64,000 bases of DNA, taken from an uncultured Solirubrobacterales bacterium (GTDB lineage: Bacteria; Actinomycetota; Thermoleophilia; Solirubrobacterales; 70-9). The stretch covers positions 18,596 through 82,595 of the forward strand of contig CAIZLN010000057.1 of the NCBI GenBank assembly GCA_903933815.1, written 5' to 3'. A program made the position numbers and the translations under genes. This document shows positions 1-8,726 of the stretch, piece by piece (positions within the stretch are counted from its first letter, which is position 1; every line of letters starts with the position of its first letter). A model generated the notes under the pieces. That model searched no databases. It was not told the DNA's origin and saw nothing but the letters and a program-made list of their open reading frames with translations.

Positions 1-1437
1 CCGCGGCACGTCACCGCCAAGAGTGCTGGCGCAGACTGTCAGCTTCCCGGCCCTCCAGGTGCTCCTGGTTATCCGGATTACCGCGTGGGGGTTCAAGGTC
101 ACGGTGCGCCTGCGCATCGTTGTGGCAGATCCGGGGGTGTACTGCTGGACCGTGTTCGCTCGCCCGAGATCGACCACAAAGCGCAGGCGGCCGTCGGACC
201 CGGGCTGCCTTGGCTTGCCGCCGGCATCGACCAGTTTCAGACCCCGGTAGCGGGGCGGCGTGGTGATCGCGGTCCGGCCGGAGCCTTCGAGAGTCAAGCT
301 GCGGCCATTGACACCAATCCGCATGAACTCGAGGGCACGCCCGCGGTCAGTGGCGACCTCCCAGCCGTAGATGTCGAAATCCGGCTCGATCGAGCGGTAG
401 TCGAATCGGGTCGGGGCAGCAGGCGGGTTGGAGAAGAAGCCTTCAAACGAGGCGAGGGTGTCGACCACTTCGCGCCGAAAGTTCTGGGCGCTGTGGCAGC
501 CGTTTCCGTAGTCCTGCCAGACATGGGGAACTCGCAGATCGCTGAAGGCTTCGTGGAGGTTGACGCTGGCGGCATAAACACCCGCCTCGACGGCGCAGGA
601 GAGGTTGTCGTTTGGATCTCCGCCCTCCCCGATTTCCGGATTGAGCGTCCCGTTGGCAGACCGTACCTGCAGCGCAAGGCCCCTCAGGTTGCTGGCGAGA
701 TCGGTCGGGTTGTGGCCGCGCCAGCGAATCTCCTGAGTTCTTCTGGGGCCGTAGATTGCGTCCGGCTCTCCTCCATCAAAGGTCGAGCTGATTGACAGAA
801 CGGATCCATTGACTGGCAGGTTGCTGTCGACTGCTCCGGAGAGGGTGGCGGCTGCTCCGAACAGGTCGGGGTGTCGGGCGGCGAGCATCATCGCGCCGTA
901 CCCGCCCATTGAAATGCCGAAGATCGCGCGTTGAGAACGGCTGGCGACTGTGCGGAAGCGCTCGTCGATCAGCGCGATCAGTTGCCGGGTGACGAAAGTC
1001 TCGTACATCGGCCGTCCGAAGTTGCCTGCGTTGTACCAGTCGCTCCAGTAGCCGCTGTTGGCATCGGGCGAGACCACGATTGAGGGATAGTTCGCCGTGA
1101 GCTCCTCTCCGCCGAGCGCGTCGTTGAAGGCGCTGTAGCGGTTCATCGTGCCGGCTGTGAAGTAGGTAACCGGCCAGCGGCGACCCGGCTCGGTGTCGTA
1201 GCCAGCCGGAAGGTTCACGTGGAGCTTGGTTGGCGCGGCAAATGCGGGGGTATCCACAGTCAGTTCAAGTACTCGAGCCGAAAGTTGCTGCTCGTCAATC
1301 ACCTCTGCCTGGGTGGCCCCGGGAATACCCGCGTGTGCCGGCGAACCACAAAGAAGCACGACTGGTGCTGCGAGCGCCAATGCGGCCGCCAAGCCGATTC
1401 TCCTGAGCGCTCCCTGCGCCTCAAGCCCTACTCCCAT
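1..1437 (-). CDS. Secreted esterase, alpha/beta-hydrolase (FrmB/antigen-85-like), 3' end outside window
   Basis: The reading frame is open from an ATG at 1437 to the window edge, so the C-terminus is missing. Residues 10-35 form an Ala/Leu-rich signal peptide ending near SPAHA. The mature part shows the esterase-D/antigen-85 pattern: a beta-strand with RRWPVTYFTAG, a YWSDWYNAG stretch, and the nucleophile elbow FGISMGGYGAMM (Ser) near residue 165. A later HVWQDYGNGCHS segment could hold the catalytic His. The roughly 150 residues after the hydrolase fold are probably an extra beta domain. Families of this type cleave or transfer acyl esters outside the membrane; the substrate cannot be told here. 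It is a single gene, separated by about 40 bases from the DUF427 gene upstream. The fold is clear and the specificity is unknown. Confidence 0.8.
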   Translation of the reverse strand, partial: MGVGLEAQGALRRIGLAAALALAAPVVLLCGSPAHAGIPGATQAEVIDEQQLSARVLELTVDTPAFAAPTKLHVNLPAGYDTEPGRRWPVTYFTAGTMNRYSAFNDALGGEELTANYPSIVVSPDANSGYWSDWYNAGNFGRPMYETFVTRQLIALIDERFRTVASRSQRAIFGISMGGYGAMMLAARHPDLFGAAATLSGAVDSNLPVNGSVLSISSTFDGGEPDAIYGPRRTQEIRWRGHNPTDLASNLRGLALQVRSANGTLNPEIGEGGDPNDNLSCAVEAGVYAASVNLHEAFSDLRVPHVWQDYGNGCHSAQNFRREVVDTLASFEGFFSNPPAAPTRFDYRSIEPDFDIYGWEVATDRGRALEFMRIGVNGRSLTLEGSGRTAITTPPRYRGLKLVDAGGKPRQPGSDGRLRFVVDLGRANTVQQYTPGSATTMRRRTVTLNPHAVIRITRSTWRAGKLTVCASTLGGDVPR

Positions 1438-1475
1438 GAAGTAGAAGATAGAGCATCGAACGGGGTTCGGTTCGT

Positions 1476-2012
1476 CTACCAGCCTTCGCTTCCGGGCGTG
1501 CCCTTGATCGGCCCCGTGATCTCGTCGGTGACCCAGCCACCGTAAAAGCCTCCGGCCTGGGGTCGCACCAGCTCGTCACCGAGGTGGCACTCGACCAGGG
1601 CCGGGTAGAAGGAGATCAGCCCGGCGATCGGCTCGAACCCCGGTGACGGCGACCGGTAGGTCCAGGCGGCGTTGGGGACTAAATGGCCATCGGCTGTGAG
1701 GTCAAAGTATGTGGCGGCGCCCTTCCACTCGCAGTAGCTGCCGCGTCCGGCGGAGTCAGCGAGCAGACCTGGTGTGAGGTCCTCCGGGGGTATGTAGATA
1801 ACTGGTGCCCCGGCGGTTTCACAGACCTTCAGCGCCCGCTTGCTCAGGGCAACCTGGGTGTCACCAAAGTTGACGCTCACCGTTCGGGATTCCGGCCTGA
1901 TTTCCGGCGGACGCGGGTAAGACCAGACTGATTCGTACGGCAGGCCGTTGGGCGCGGTCCCGGACCTGTGTTCAGGCTCAGGATGGGGGAGGCGTGTGAA
2001 CCTGGGCTTCAT
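1476..2012 (-). CDS. DUF427 domain protein
   Basis: This 178-residue cytoplasmic protein has the hallmark of the DUF427 family: a small beta-rich fold with the core SYCEWKGAATYFDL (residues about 91-104), preceded by PPEDLTPGLL and followed by AAWTYRSPSPGFEPIAG. The family is widespread in actinobacteria and proteobacteria and has no agreed biochemical role. The ATG start follows the 3' end of an SRPBCC gene on the same strand by about 50 bases, so the two could be cotranscribed. There is no signal peptide or membrane segment. The family call is firm and the function is unknown. Confidence 0.85.
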   Translation of the reverse strand: MKPRFTRLPHPEPEHRSGTAPNGLPYESVWSYPRPPEIRPESRTVSVNFGDTQVALSKRALKVCETAGAPVIYIPPEDLTPGLLADSAGRGSYCEWKGAATYFDLTADGHLVPNAAWTYRSPSPGFEPIAGLISFYPALVECHLGDELVRPQAGGFYGGWVTDEITGPIKGTPGSEGW

Positions 2013-2062
2013 TCAACTGAGCCTAGAGAAACGGACAGGTGGGCCAGAGGGGAGGTTGCAGA

Positions 2063-2458
2063 TCAGCTGCCTTCTTCGGCAGCCTGCGCTACCCGGCGGG
2101 CGATCAGGTTGACCACCGGCGCATAAGCCAGGGCGGCCGGAGTCCAGAGGGTGCCGTTGGGTTCGACGGACATCACCAGCCGTGAGCCGCCCGGGGCCGG
2201 GGTCACGATGTGGTGGACGACGATTCCCCCTACCTGCCATGACCACGACCGCCCGGGGCTCACTTCCAGGATCTCCGCCGGGACCCTGATGCCGCCTCGA
2301 AGTAGCACTTTGCCTCTGGCCCCCTGCTCGACCTCTGGTGAGCCAAGGCCTTCAGCCCCGCGCACATACGGTGACCACCGGCTCCAGAGGTCGGGCCTGG
2401 CCACCAGTTCCCAGAGTCGCGCGGGCGTTGCCGTGCATTCGACCGGCCGGTCATTCAC
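2063..2458 (-). CDS. SRPBCC (START-like) family protein
   Basis: The 131-residue product has the polyketide-cyclase/START-like pattern: CTATPARLWELVARPDLWSRW at the N-terminus (the helix-grip opening), a central GIRVPAEILEVSPGRSWSW strand pair, and a C-terminal amphipathic helix with NLIARRVAQAAEE. The frame stays open upstream to 2713, but that part overlaps the opposite-strand gene. I chose the GTG at 2458 because a GGGAG motif sits about 8 bases before it and the homologous fold begins right after. Such proteins bind hydrophobic ligands in a deep cavity; no ligand can be named. It is divergent from another SRPBCC gene at 2552, a paired arrangement that may share a promoter. Confidence 0.7.
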   Translation of the reverse strand: MNDRPVECTATPARLWELVARPDLWSRWSPYVRGAEGLGSPEVEQGARGKVLLRGGIRVPAEILEVSPGRSWSWQVGGIVVHHIVTPAPGGSRLVMSVEPNGTLWTPAALAYAPVVNLIARRVAQAAEEGS

Positions 2459-2551
2459 CGGAGTGCTCCCGCTCGGGAGGCGGTCCGGGTGCGGCCCTTC
2501 GCGGACATCGAATACCTGGCTGATCCACGCCGCCAGTCTAGGCTGACGGGC

Positions 2552-3082
2552 ATGTCTTTGTGGCCGGATCGGATCTACAACTGGGGCACTACCGAGGCTG
2601 AGCGATCGCGCCGGTTTCCCTGCGACCTGCTTCTTCCCGACCCGGATGAAGCGATGTACCGGGCCGTCGACGTCGACGCGCCGCCGGCGACGCTGTTTCG
2701 CTGGCTGTGTCAACTCAGGGTTGCTCCGTACAGCTACGACTGGATCGACAACTTCGGCCGTCGCAGTCCGCAGCGGCTGACCCCCGGGCTGGATGAACTG
2801 GAGCCGGGGCAGGAGTTCATGAGGATTTTCAGACTCGATTCGTTCGAGTCGGGCAGATCGATCACGATCAGCACGAAGGGTTCCGGCCCGGTTGCCGCGG
2901 CGGTCACCTATCTGGCCGAAGAGCGGACTCCGGGCGGCTCACGCCTGCTGGTCAAGTTCAACTGTGACTACAACTCCCGGATCGTGGCTTTGCTGGGGCG
3001 GATCGGAATGGCGCCGGGGGACCTGGTCATGATGCGCAGGCAGCTGCTTCAGATTAAAAGGCTTGCCGAAGCGGCTGGCTGA
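2552..3082 (+). CDS. SRPBCC-like protein
   Basis: This 176-residue product starts at MSLWPDRIYNWG. Residues 28-45 read YRAVDVDAPPATLFRWLC, the usual opening of a helix-grip (SRPBCC) domain. It continues with YSYDWIDNFGRRSPQRL, a motif common in an uncharacterised actinobacterial SRPBCC subgroup, and a terminal helix with VMMRRQLLQIKRLAEAA. The frame extends upstream to 2489, but those residues overlap the divergent gene and add nothing family-like, so the ATG at 2552 is preferred. A strong hairpin straddles its stop codon. It probably binds a small hydrophobic molecule in the cytoplasm; the actual role is unknown. Confidence 0.7.
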   Translation: MSLWPDRIYNWGTTEAERSRRFPCDLLLPDPDEAMYRAVDVDAPPATLFRWLCQLRVAPYSYDWIDNFGRRSPQRLTPGLDELEPGQEFMRIFRLDSFESGRSITISTKGSGPVAAAVTYLAEERTPGGSRLLVKFNCDYNSRIVALLGRIGMAPGDLVMMRRQLLQIKRLAEAAG

Positions 3083-3094
3083 AGCCGCTTCGGC
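3065..3094. terminator. Bidirectional hairpin between convergent genes
   Basis: Perfect 12-base inverted repeat (GCCGAAGCGGCT, 6-base loop, AGCCGCTTCGGC) overlapping the stop of the SRPBCC gene and lying 23 bases from the stop of the convergent binding-protein gene. There is no long T tract, only a short CTTT downstream on the + side, so termination is inferred from the stem and its placement. Confidence 0.6.
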
Positions 3095-3116
3095 GCCTTT
3101 GAAACCTTGGGACCTC

Positions 3117-4280
3117 TCAGTAAGGGGCGTCTACTGCGGTGGCCCACTCGCTGTCGACGCGGAAGTTGCCTTCCTTGTCGACCGAGGTCACCACCACCGT
3201 CGCCGGGTCACGATTTCCAGTGGCGGGGTCGATCGTCACTTCGCCGGTCCAGCCCTTCCAGCCGTCGACCTTCCCGAGGAAGGTGTTCAGCGCGTCGGCG
3301 TCAAAACCGTCGGTCTCTTTCACCGCTTCCGCGAGAAAGTTCACCGAGTCATAGGTGTAAGGGCTCCAGGTGCCGGGAGCAGTGTCGAACTCCTCCTGGA
3401 AGTCCTCCACGAAAGGCTCCGAGCCCTGGAAATCGTTCGGAGCGGGAACACCGACCACGGGACAGGACATGGCGGCTTCGATTCCGGCATCGGTGACGAA
3501 ACCGGTGTCGTAGGAGGCGTAGTCGGCCAGGCACTGCGCCTTGACGTTCTGATCCAGCATTGACTTGGCGATCTTGGCGCCTTCCGGGTAGTAGACCGCG
3601 GCGTAGACGACTTCGGCGTCGGTGCCTGCCAGCTGCTTTACCTGTGCGTCGTAGCTGTCGGCACCGGGCTTGATCGCCTCGTAAGCGACGACTTCAACAT
3701 TGGCGCTCTCAAGTTCGTCCCTGATGGCTGCGGCTACATTCTTCGTGTAGGTCTCGGTCTGGTCGAAGACGATCGCGACCTTCTTCGCCCCCAGCCATTG
3801 ACTCATCGCCTGACCGGCTACCGGAGCGATCTGATTGGTCATTGGCTGGAGCGTGAAGCCCAGTCCGTCGGTCTCGTTGTCTGAGGTGAGCCGGATCGGT
3901 ACGAGTCCGGCCTTGATGTAGAGGGGGAGCGTCTCGATTCCTACGCCGGAGTTGTATGGCCCGACTACGCCGTCAAGTCCTGCCTCGATGGCTTCATTGG
4001 CTGCCACGACTCCGGCGTCCGCGTCGGCTTCGTCATCGATCGGGACGATCTCGACATCCTTGCCGAGCAGGCCGCCGTCCGAGTTCAGCTGCTCGGCTGC
4101 GAGCTGGGCACCCTGGAGCATGCCCTCTCCGAGAACCGACTGGTCACCGGAAAGCGGGGCTTCGAGTCCGATCCTCCAGCTGTCGCCTTCGCCGGATTCA
4201 TCGGAGCCACCACAGGCGATCACCACCTGGGAAGACAGGAGAACAAGTGCGAGACCAAGCAGTACTAGCGGACGAGGCAT
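3117..4280 (-). CDS. Branched-chain amino acid ABC transporter-type substrate-binding lipoprotein
   Basis: This 387-residue type-I periplasmic-binding-fold protein (LivJ/Peripla_BP_6 family) starts at MPRPLVLLGLALV. The signal peptide ends in a lipobox VIAC at about residue 23, followed by GGSDES, so it should be anchored outside the membrane. Family landmarks are GLEAPLSGDQSVLGEGMLQGA, the GVVGPYNSGVGIET loop and PYTYDSVNFLAEAV. The ATG at 4280 is preceded by GAAGGGA; a longer frame to 4349 has no support. No permease or ATPase genes (LivHMGF) lie nearby, so it is an orphan receptor here and its partner must be elsewhere. Divergent from the lactate dehydrogenase gene; the 116-base spacer must hold both promoters. 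The ligand may be an amino acid or another small organic molecule. Confidence 0.85.
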   Translation of the reverse strand: MPRPLVLLGLALVLLSSQVVIACGGSDESGEGDSWRIGLEAPLSGDQSVLGEGMLQGAQLAAEQLNSDGGLLGKDVEIVPIDDEADADAGVVAANEAIEAGLDGVVGPYNSGVGIETLPLYIKAGLVPIRLTSDNETDGLGFTLQPMTNQIAPVAGQAMSQWLGAKKVAIVFDQTETYTKNVAAAIRDELESANVEVVAYEAIKPGADSYDAQVKQLAGTDAEVVYAAVYYPEGAKIAKSMLDQNVKAQCLADYASYDTGFVTDAGIEAAMSCPVVGVPAPNDFQGSEPFVEDFQEEFDTAPGTWSPYTYDSVNFLAEAVKETDGFDADALNTFLGKVDGWKGWTGEVTIDPATGNRDPATVVVTSVDKEGNFRVDSEWATAVDAPY

Positions 4281-4396
4281 TACTTCCCTTCGTTGGTGAT
4301 CAGGTGGTGTGACCCTACACGTGAGATCGGCGATCGTGGGTGCCACCAATCAATCTTTCGCTCGGCACCATCTGTGGTTTTGGCTAGGTTTAGTCG

Positions 4397-5572
4397 ATGA
4401 GATTTTCTCCTGACCGTCCGCTGGGCGTGGCCCCGGCCAGTGTGTCTGACTACCGGGAGCTGGCCCGCCGCCGACTTCCCCGCCAGATGTTCGACTACAT
4501 CGACGGCGGCGCTTATGAAGAGGCGACGATGAGAAACAACATCGGCGACCTCGAGAAGGTTTTGCTGCGACAGGTGGTGATGAAGGATGTTTCTGTCCGG
4601 GAGCAGTCCTGCGAGGTTCTCGGCCAACCGCTTTCGATGCCGGTGATCCTTGGCCCGGTCGGCCTTGCCGGGATGTTTTCCCGGCGGGCGGAGGTGCAGG
4701 CGGCGCGAGCGGCCGGGTCGGCGGGCATCCCGTTTGTGGAGTCGACTGTCTCGATCTGCGGACTGGAAGAAGTAGCGGAAGCGGCCGGGACGCCGCCGTG
4801 GTTTCAGCTTTATGTAATCCGGGACAGATCCTTTGCTGAGGGTCTGATGGCCAGAGCGACCGAGGCAGGCTCACCGGTGCTCGTCCTCACCGTGGACCTG
4901 CCCGTGGTCGGCGCCCGGCACAGGGACACCCGCAATGCCATGGTCGGCAGTCCTTCGGGGTGGGCAGGGGTTCGGCGGGGTCTGGATCTGCTCACTCACC
5001 CGCGCTGGATCAGGGATGTCGCGATCAAGGGCAAGCCGCTTACCTTCGGCAATCTCGCTGAGGCTGTTCCGGGTGCCCGCAGTCCCCGGGACTTCAAAAG
5101 CTGGGTTGATTCCCAGTTTGATCCAAGCGTCACCTGGGAGGACATCAGCTGGGTTCGCCAGCACTGGAGCGGCAAGCTGGTGATCAAGGGGATTCTCGAT
5201 GCCGAAGATGCCCGGCGCGCTGCTGATTCAGGGGTGGACGGCGTGATCGTCTCCAATCATGGGGGCCGCCAGCTCGACTCGGTGCCGTCTTCGGCCAGGG
5301 CGCTTGCGGCGGTGGTCGATGCGGTCGGGGATCAGATCGAGGTGCTCGCCGATGGTGGGGTGCGGACAGGACTGGACGTCTTCAAGCTGATGGCGCTGGG
5401 TGCGCGGGCTGTGCTGATCGGCCGGGCCTGGGCCTTCGCGGTTGCCGCCGATGGTGAGGCTGGTGTCTCCAATGTGATCGAGTTTCTGCGGGGCGACATC
5501 GATACCGCACTCGGTCTGACCGGCCTCAATTCGGTCACCGATATCGACGGCGCAGCGCTTTACCAGCGCTAG
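4397..5572 (+). CDS. lldD: FMN-dependent L-lactate dehydrogenase (alpha-hydroxy-acid dehydrogenase)
   Basis: 391 residues closely matching the LldD group of flavin-dependent alpha-hydroxy-acid oxidoreductases over its whole length. Seen: FDYIDGGAYEEATMRNN near the N-terminus, ALAPVG-like LGPVGLAGM, WFQLYVIRDRSF, the catalytic SNHGGRQLDSV with His at residue 288, and the phosphate-binding ADGGVRTGLDVFKLMALGA near the C-terminus. Known family chemistry: oxidation of L-lactate to pyruvate on FMN with electrons passed to the respiratory quinone pool. A short-chain alpha-hydroxy acid other than lactate cannot be excluded. Its stop overlaps the convergent PlsC gene by 4 bases. No lactate permease or GntR-type regulator is adjacent. 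Confidence 0.88.
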   Translation: MRFSPDRPLGVAPASVSDYRELARRRLPRQMFDYIDGGAYEEATMRNNIGDLEKVLLRQVVMKDVSVREQSCEVLGQPLSMPVILGPVGLAGMFSRRAEVQAARAAGSAGIPFVESTVSICGLEEVAEAAGTPPWFQLYVIRDRSFAEGLMARATEAGSPVLVLTVDLPVVGARHRDTRNAMVGSPSGWAGVRRGLDLLTHPRWIRDVAIKGKPLTFGNLAEAVPGARSPRDFKSWVDSQFDPSVTWEDISWVRQHWSGKLVIKGILDAEDARRAADSGVDGVIVSNHGGRQLDSVPSSARALAAVVDAVGDQIEVLADGGVRTGLDVFKLMALGARAVLIGRAWAFAVAADGEAGVSNVIEFLRGDIDTALGLTGLNSVTDIDGAALYQR

Positions 5573-6285
5573 CGGGTGACGGCGACCTTCTCGCGGATCT
5601 CAGCCAGAAGCCTGCGGGCCAGATCTCCCGGGTCCTCACCTGGCTTTGCCTGGCCGCCCTGCGGCTGGAAGAACTCGATCTTTACCCGGGGCCGCCTGGG
5701 AAAGCGCTTGACATCGGTGCCACCCTGGACCGCGACCAGAACAACGGGCGTTTCCGGGCAGGCGAGGGCAAGCCTTGCGACTCCGCGCCGGGCCCGGAGC
5801 TCCTGCCCTCTTGAGAGCGTGCCCTCGGGAAAGATCCCGATCGCCTCGCCATCGGCCAGAGAGTCGACTGCGGATTCAATGGCTGCCAGATCACCCTCGC
5901 CTCTGCGGATCGGGATCTGACCGGCACCGTCGAGCACCCAGGCAAAAGGCTCGAACTTCCAGAGCGAGGCTTTCGCCAGGAAGCGAAGCTGGCGGCCTTT
6001 CCACATCATCGACTCGAGGATCACCAACGGGTCGAGCCAGGCGTCATGGTTTGAGACGATCAGGATCGGTCCCCGGGCCGGAAGGTTTTCGAGCCCACGT
6101 ACTTCGAGTCTTACCCACCAGCGCAGCCATCGCAACAGGAGGCGAACCGTCTCGTAGAGCTTCCAGCCCTTCCTCCGGGGTCGAGTGCGGACCCGCGCAT
6201 GAGCTGTCCACCGATCACCAGCTTGGCCGTCCAGAGAGGTCGATTCGCTACTGATGCCCGATTTTGCTCTCGCCGCTTCCCGCAT
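5569..6285 (-). CDS. 1-acyl-glycerol-3-phosphate acyltransferase family protein (PlsC-like)
   Basis: 238-residue lysophospholipid acyltransferase. Motif I is SNHDAWLDP (the HxxxxD catalytic pair, near residues 78-83) and the later motif is FPEGTLSRGQEL; WWVRLEVRGLENLP before motif I is typical of the family. The enzyme would sit at the inner face of the membrane and place the second acyl chain during phosphatidic acid synthesis or acylate a related lipid. The ATG at 6285 gives a basic N-terminus of about 45 residues. It converges on lldD with a 4-base overlap. Several paralogues per genome are common in actinobacteria, so the exact substrate is open. Confidence 0.85.
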   Translation of the reverse strand: MREAARAKSGISSESTSLDGQAGDRWTAHARVRTRPRRKGWKLYETVRLLLRWLRWWVRLEVRGLENLPARGPILIVSNHDAWLDPLVILESMMWKGRQLRFLAKASLWKFEPFAWVLDGAGQIPIRRGEGDLAAIESAVDSLADGEAIGIFPEGTLSRGQELRARRGVARLALACPETPVVLVAVQGGTDVKRFPRRPRVKIEFFQPQGGQAKPGEDPGDLARRLLAEIREKVAVTR

Positions 6286-6369
6286 CCGGTCAGACTAAAC
6301 CCACGGCAGCCGATGTCAAGACTGCGTTGGCATTCGGTAAAAAGGCTCCAGTTCTGATTGACTCGGCCC

Positions 6370-6804
6370 ATGCAACGACTCACTTTTGAGAGGGATTTCG
6401 ACCTGCCGGCCGATCAGGTCTTCGAGTTCTTTGCCGAACATGAAAACCTCGATCCGATGTTCGGCGCCAAAGTCACGAGGCTGAGCGATGGCGATGATGG
6501 CAGCCGGAACGGTGTGGGTTCCTGTCGTCGCCTTCAGATCGGCCCTTCGCCCGGGTTTGAGGAAACCGTTACCGCGTTTGAGACCAACAGGCTGATCGAC
6601 TACCGGGTTACCAAAGGGTCCCCGCTCAAGAACCATCTCGGCGAGCTGCGCTTCACCGAGATCCCGGGCGGCACTCATCTTCAGTGGCGGATCTCTTTCG
6701 ACACGACCTTGCCCGGCCTTGACCGCTTGCTGGCAGCCGTTCTCAGAAGGCGGATAAGCCAGGCACTCAGCCAGGCAGATATCGCCGCTCTTTCCTCGGC
6801 CTGA
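6370..6804 (+). CDS. SRPBCC family protein
   Basis: This 144-residue helix-grip protein begins MQRLTFERDFDLPADQVFEFFAEHENL, the usual SRPBCC opening. A central ETVTAFETNRLIDYRV follows, then a C-terminal helix LDRLLAAVLRRRISQAL. A TTG 12 bases upstream could also start translation, but the ATG gives the normal family N-terminus. It is the third SRPBCC protein in the first 7 kb. The stop lies only 7 bases before the stop of the convergent copper-protein gene. Function is not assigned; ligand-binding or cyclase/aromatase activity is possible for the family. Confidence 0.72.
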   Translation: MQRLTFERDFDLPADQVFEFFAEHENLDPMFGAKVTRLSDGDDGSRNGVGSCRRLQIGPSPGFEETVTAFETNRLIDYRVTKGSPLKNHLGELRFTEIPGGTHLQWRISFDTTLPGLDRLLAAVLRRRISQALSQADIAALSSA

Positions 6805-6811
6805 CTTTCTC

Positions 6812-8590
6812 CTAGGGCTTGACCCGGAATGCTCCGCGCATCAGCGGGTGGATTCGGCAAAAGAAGGTGTGCGTTCCCACCGGGAGGTTGGCCGGGGTAG
6901 ACCAGGTATCGCGACCAACGGTCGGCTCACCGCCCATGCCGAGCTGCCCGGAGTCGAACTGGAACTCCCCGTCGGGGATCGGGTAGGAGATTCCGGTCGA
7001 GCGGTTACACGGGGCCTTGCAGGAAGTCACCGAATGCCATATCTCCTGGCTGGCGTCTCCGGCGGCAAGCTCGAAGGTGAACGATTCACCCCTCCTGATC
7101 ACCGGCGGACGGCCGAGGCTGCCGGGCAGGCGGAAATCACCAGCCTCATAGGAGTATCCACCGATCGTGAACGGTCCACCTGACAGGAGGCCGTCCGGCA
7201 GAGTCCTCGGGTCCGGGCCGACCAGAGGGGCCTTGCCTCCGTGGTCGCTGTTTTCTTCGTACTGGCCGTGGTTGAGCACGCCTTCGTAGTCAACCCGGGT
7301 CTCGTACGGGTTGTCGCCGCCATCTTCGTCCGCCATGTAGATGACATTGATTCCCATCGACTCGAACCAGGAGGCGATTTCCGTTTCGTAGGTCGTCTGA
7401 ATTTCGAGCACGTCCCCGGCCTTGACCGCCACTCGCCAGTCCTCGTCGGTGCTGTACATCGCCATGTCCCAGGAGACCGGTCCGGTGTCATGGAAGTAGC
7501 GGGCCTTCGAGTTGAAGAGATGGACTCGATTGCCCTGAACCGAAGGCTGGGTCGAGCGACAGGCACGGTAGGAACGGTTCGCTTCTGCGGCCATGCCCCG
7601 GACCTTTTCCAGGCTCCTCGCGATCGCCCGGTGCTGCCCCTCCAGCGCCGGGTTGCCCCGCCCGCTTCTGCTTCGGGCCGATCTCAGCCTGGACGAGAGA
7701 CTCTCCTTTCGCGCCTGAAGCTTGCGCAGTTGCTCGGTGAAGTTCCTGGGTGCCGGGCATTCGGGTCCGGCATAGCCCGCCCCGCTGCGCTTCAGGTAGA
7801 GGTTCGTCGAGAGGCCGCCGGTGTGGACATGACCGGTGGTGGCCAACAGCACGCCATCTGTGGTGATCAGCTTCTCGTTCTTCCGGGTACCCCCCTGATA
7901 GGGATCGTCTGCATCCTGGGGGTAAGTGAACTCGCCGTCCTCGCCACCCGAGTCCCTCAGCACGTCAAAGACGGGGTAGTTTCCGCTTTCGACATCCATC
8001 CAGATCGGCCGCACTGGCTCGATGCCGGCGGCAGCCGGTGAGGTGTCAGGAATGAAGTCGATCGTGTAGGTGATGTAGAGAGTCATCGGGTCCGGCACAA
8101 GGTTGTGGATCATGTGGTTGAGCAACCAGTTGTCGGTAGCCCGATAGCGCAGGCCGTAGCCGTCGGGAAGCTCGACGTTCGTCTTCTCTTCTCCGGTTGC
8201 GAAGAAGAGTTGGGAGTCGCGTGGTGCCGACTGGTTGATCCAGACACCGTGGTGGAACATGACCCGGCTGGATTTGGGAATGGAGCCATCTTCATTGACC
8301 AGATTGGGCACCATCCGGGTGATCCAGCCATTGACCGGCGGCTTTTCCGAACCGGTTATCGGCTTGTACGAGATCCGGTTCTGGCCAGTGGTGACTGCCA
8401 GTGGGCCGATCGAGTAGGTGGTGCGCTGGACTCCGTTTTCCAGAATCTCGGTCTGGCTCACGCCCGCCTTGCCTTCGACCACCGGTCCGAGCAGACACAG
8501 CGCCATCACACCCAGAAGGGTGGCCACGCTTCGAAGCCCGCGGCCGGTATGCCCGCCGTAGCCCTCTTCCTCATGAGCTGCTGATGTCAT
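6812..8590 (-). CDS. Secreted two-domain copper protein: PHM/SURNod19-like domain fused to C-terminal cupredoxin (paralogue A)
   Basis: 592 residues with a hydrophobic signal segment around 20-44. The first 420 residues resemble the stress-upregulated Nod19 family and show a ligand set ordered as in peptidylglycine-type copper monooxygenases: His113-His114 (MFHHGVW), His159/His162 (LNHMIHNL), His254-x-His256 (GHVHTGG) and Met412 (ESMGINVIYM). Residues about 500-590 form a cupredoxin-like domain with His519 (IWHSVT) and Cys578/His581/Met584 (FFCRIHPLMRG), a type-1 copper set. All are conserved in paralogue B at 12464. Residues 283-345 are a charged insertion, probably helical. The start follows GAAGGGGAGCC. 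What is seen is the motif order; copper binding and any oxygenase activity are inferences, and the reaction is unknown. Transcribed alone on this strand. Confidence 0.65.
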   Translation of the reverse strand: MTSAAHEEEGYGGHTGRGLRSVATLLGVMALCLLGPVVEGKAGVSQTEILENGVQRTTYSIGPLAVTTGQNRISYKPITGSEKPPVNGWITRMVPNLVNEDGSIPKSSRVMFHHGVWINQSAPRDSQLFFATGEEKTNVELPDGYGLRYRATDNWLLNHMIHNLVPDPMTLYITYTIDFIPDTSPAAAGIEPVRPIWMDVESGNYPVFDVLRDSGGEDGEFTYPQDADDPYQGGTRKNEKLITTDGVLLATTGHVHTGGLSTNLYLKRSGAGYAGPECPAPRNFTEQLRKLQARKESLSSRLRSARSRSGRGNPALEGQHRAIARSLEKVRGMAAEANRSYRACRSTQPSVQGNRVHLFNSKARYFHDTGPVSWDMAMYSTDEDWRVAVKAGDVLEIQTTYETEIASWFESMGINVIYMADEDGGDNPYETRVDYEGVLNHGQYEENSDHGGKAPLVGPDPRTLPDGLLSGGPFTIGGYSYEAGDFRLPGSLGRPPVIRRGESFTFELAAGDASQEIWHSVTSCKAPCNRSTGISYPIPDGEFQFDSGQLGMGGEPTVGRDTWSTPANLPVGTHTFFCRIHPLMRGAFRVKP

Positions 8591-8726
8591 CGGCTCCCCT
8601 TCAAGTAGGCCTGAGACCGTGTGGTGGCCCGAAGGGCGATGTTACTGCCCGCCGGCAGGGCATTCGGGAATCGGCCCCGGCGGGATTTTGATTTAGCAGA
8701 GCAGATGCCGGGCGTATGCTGAATGT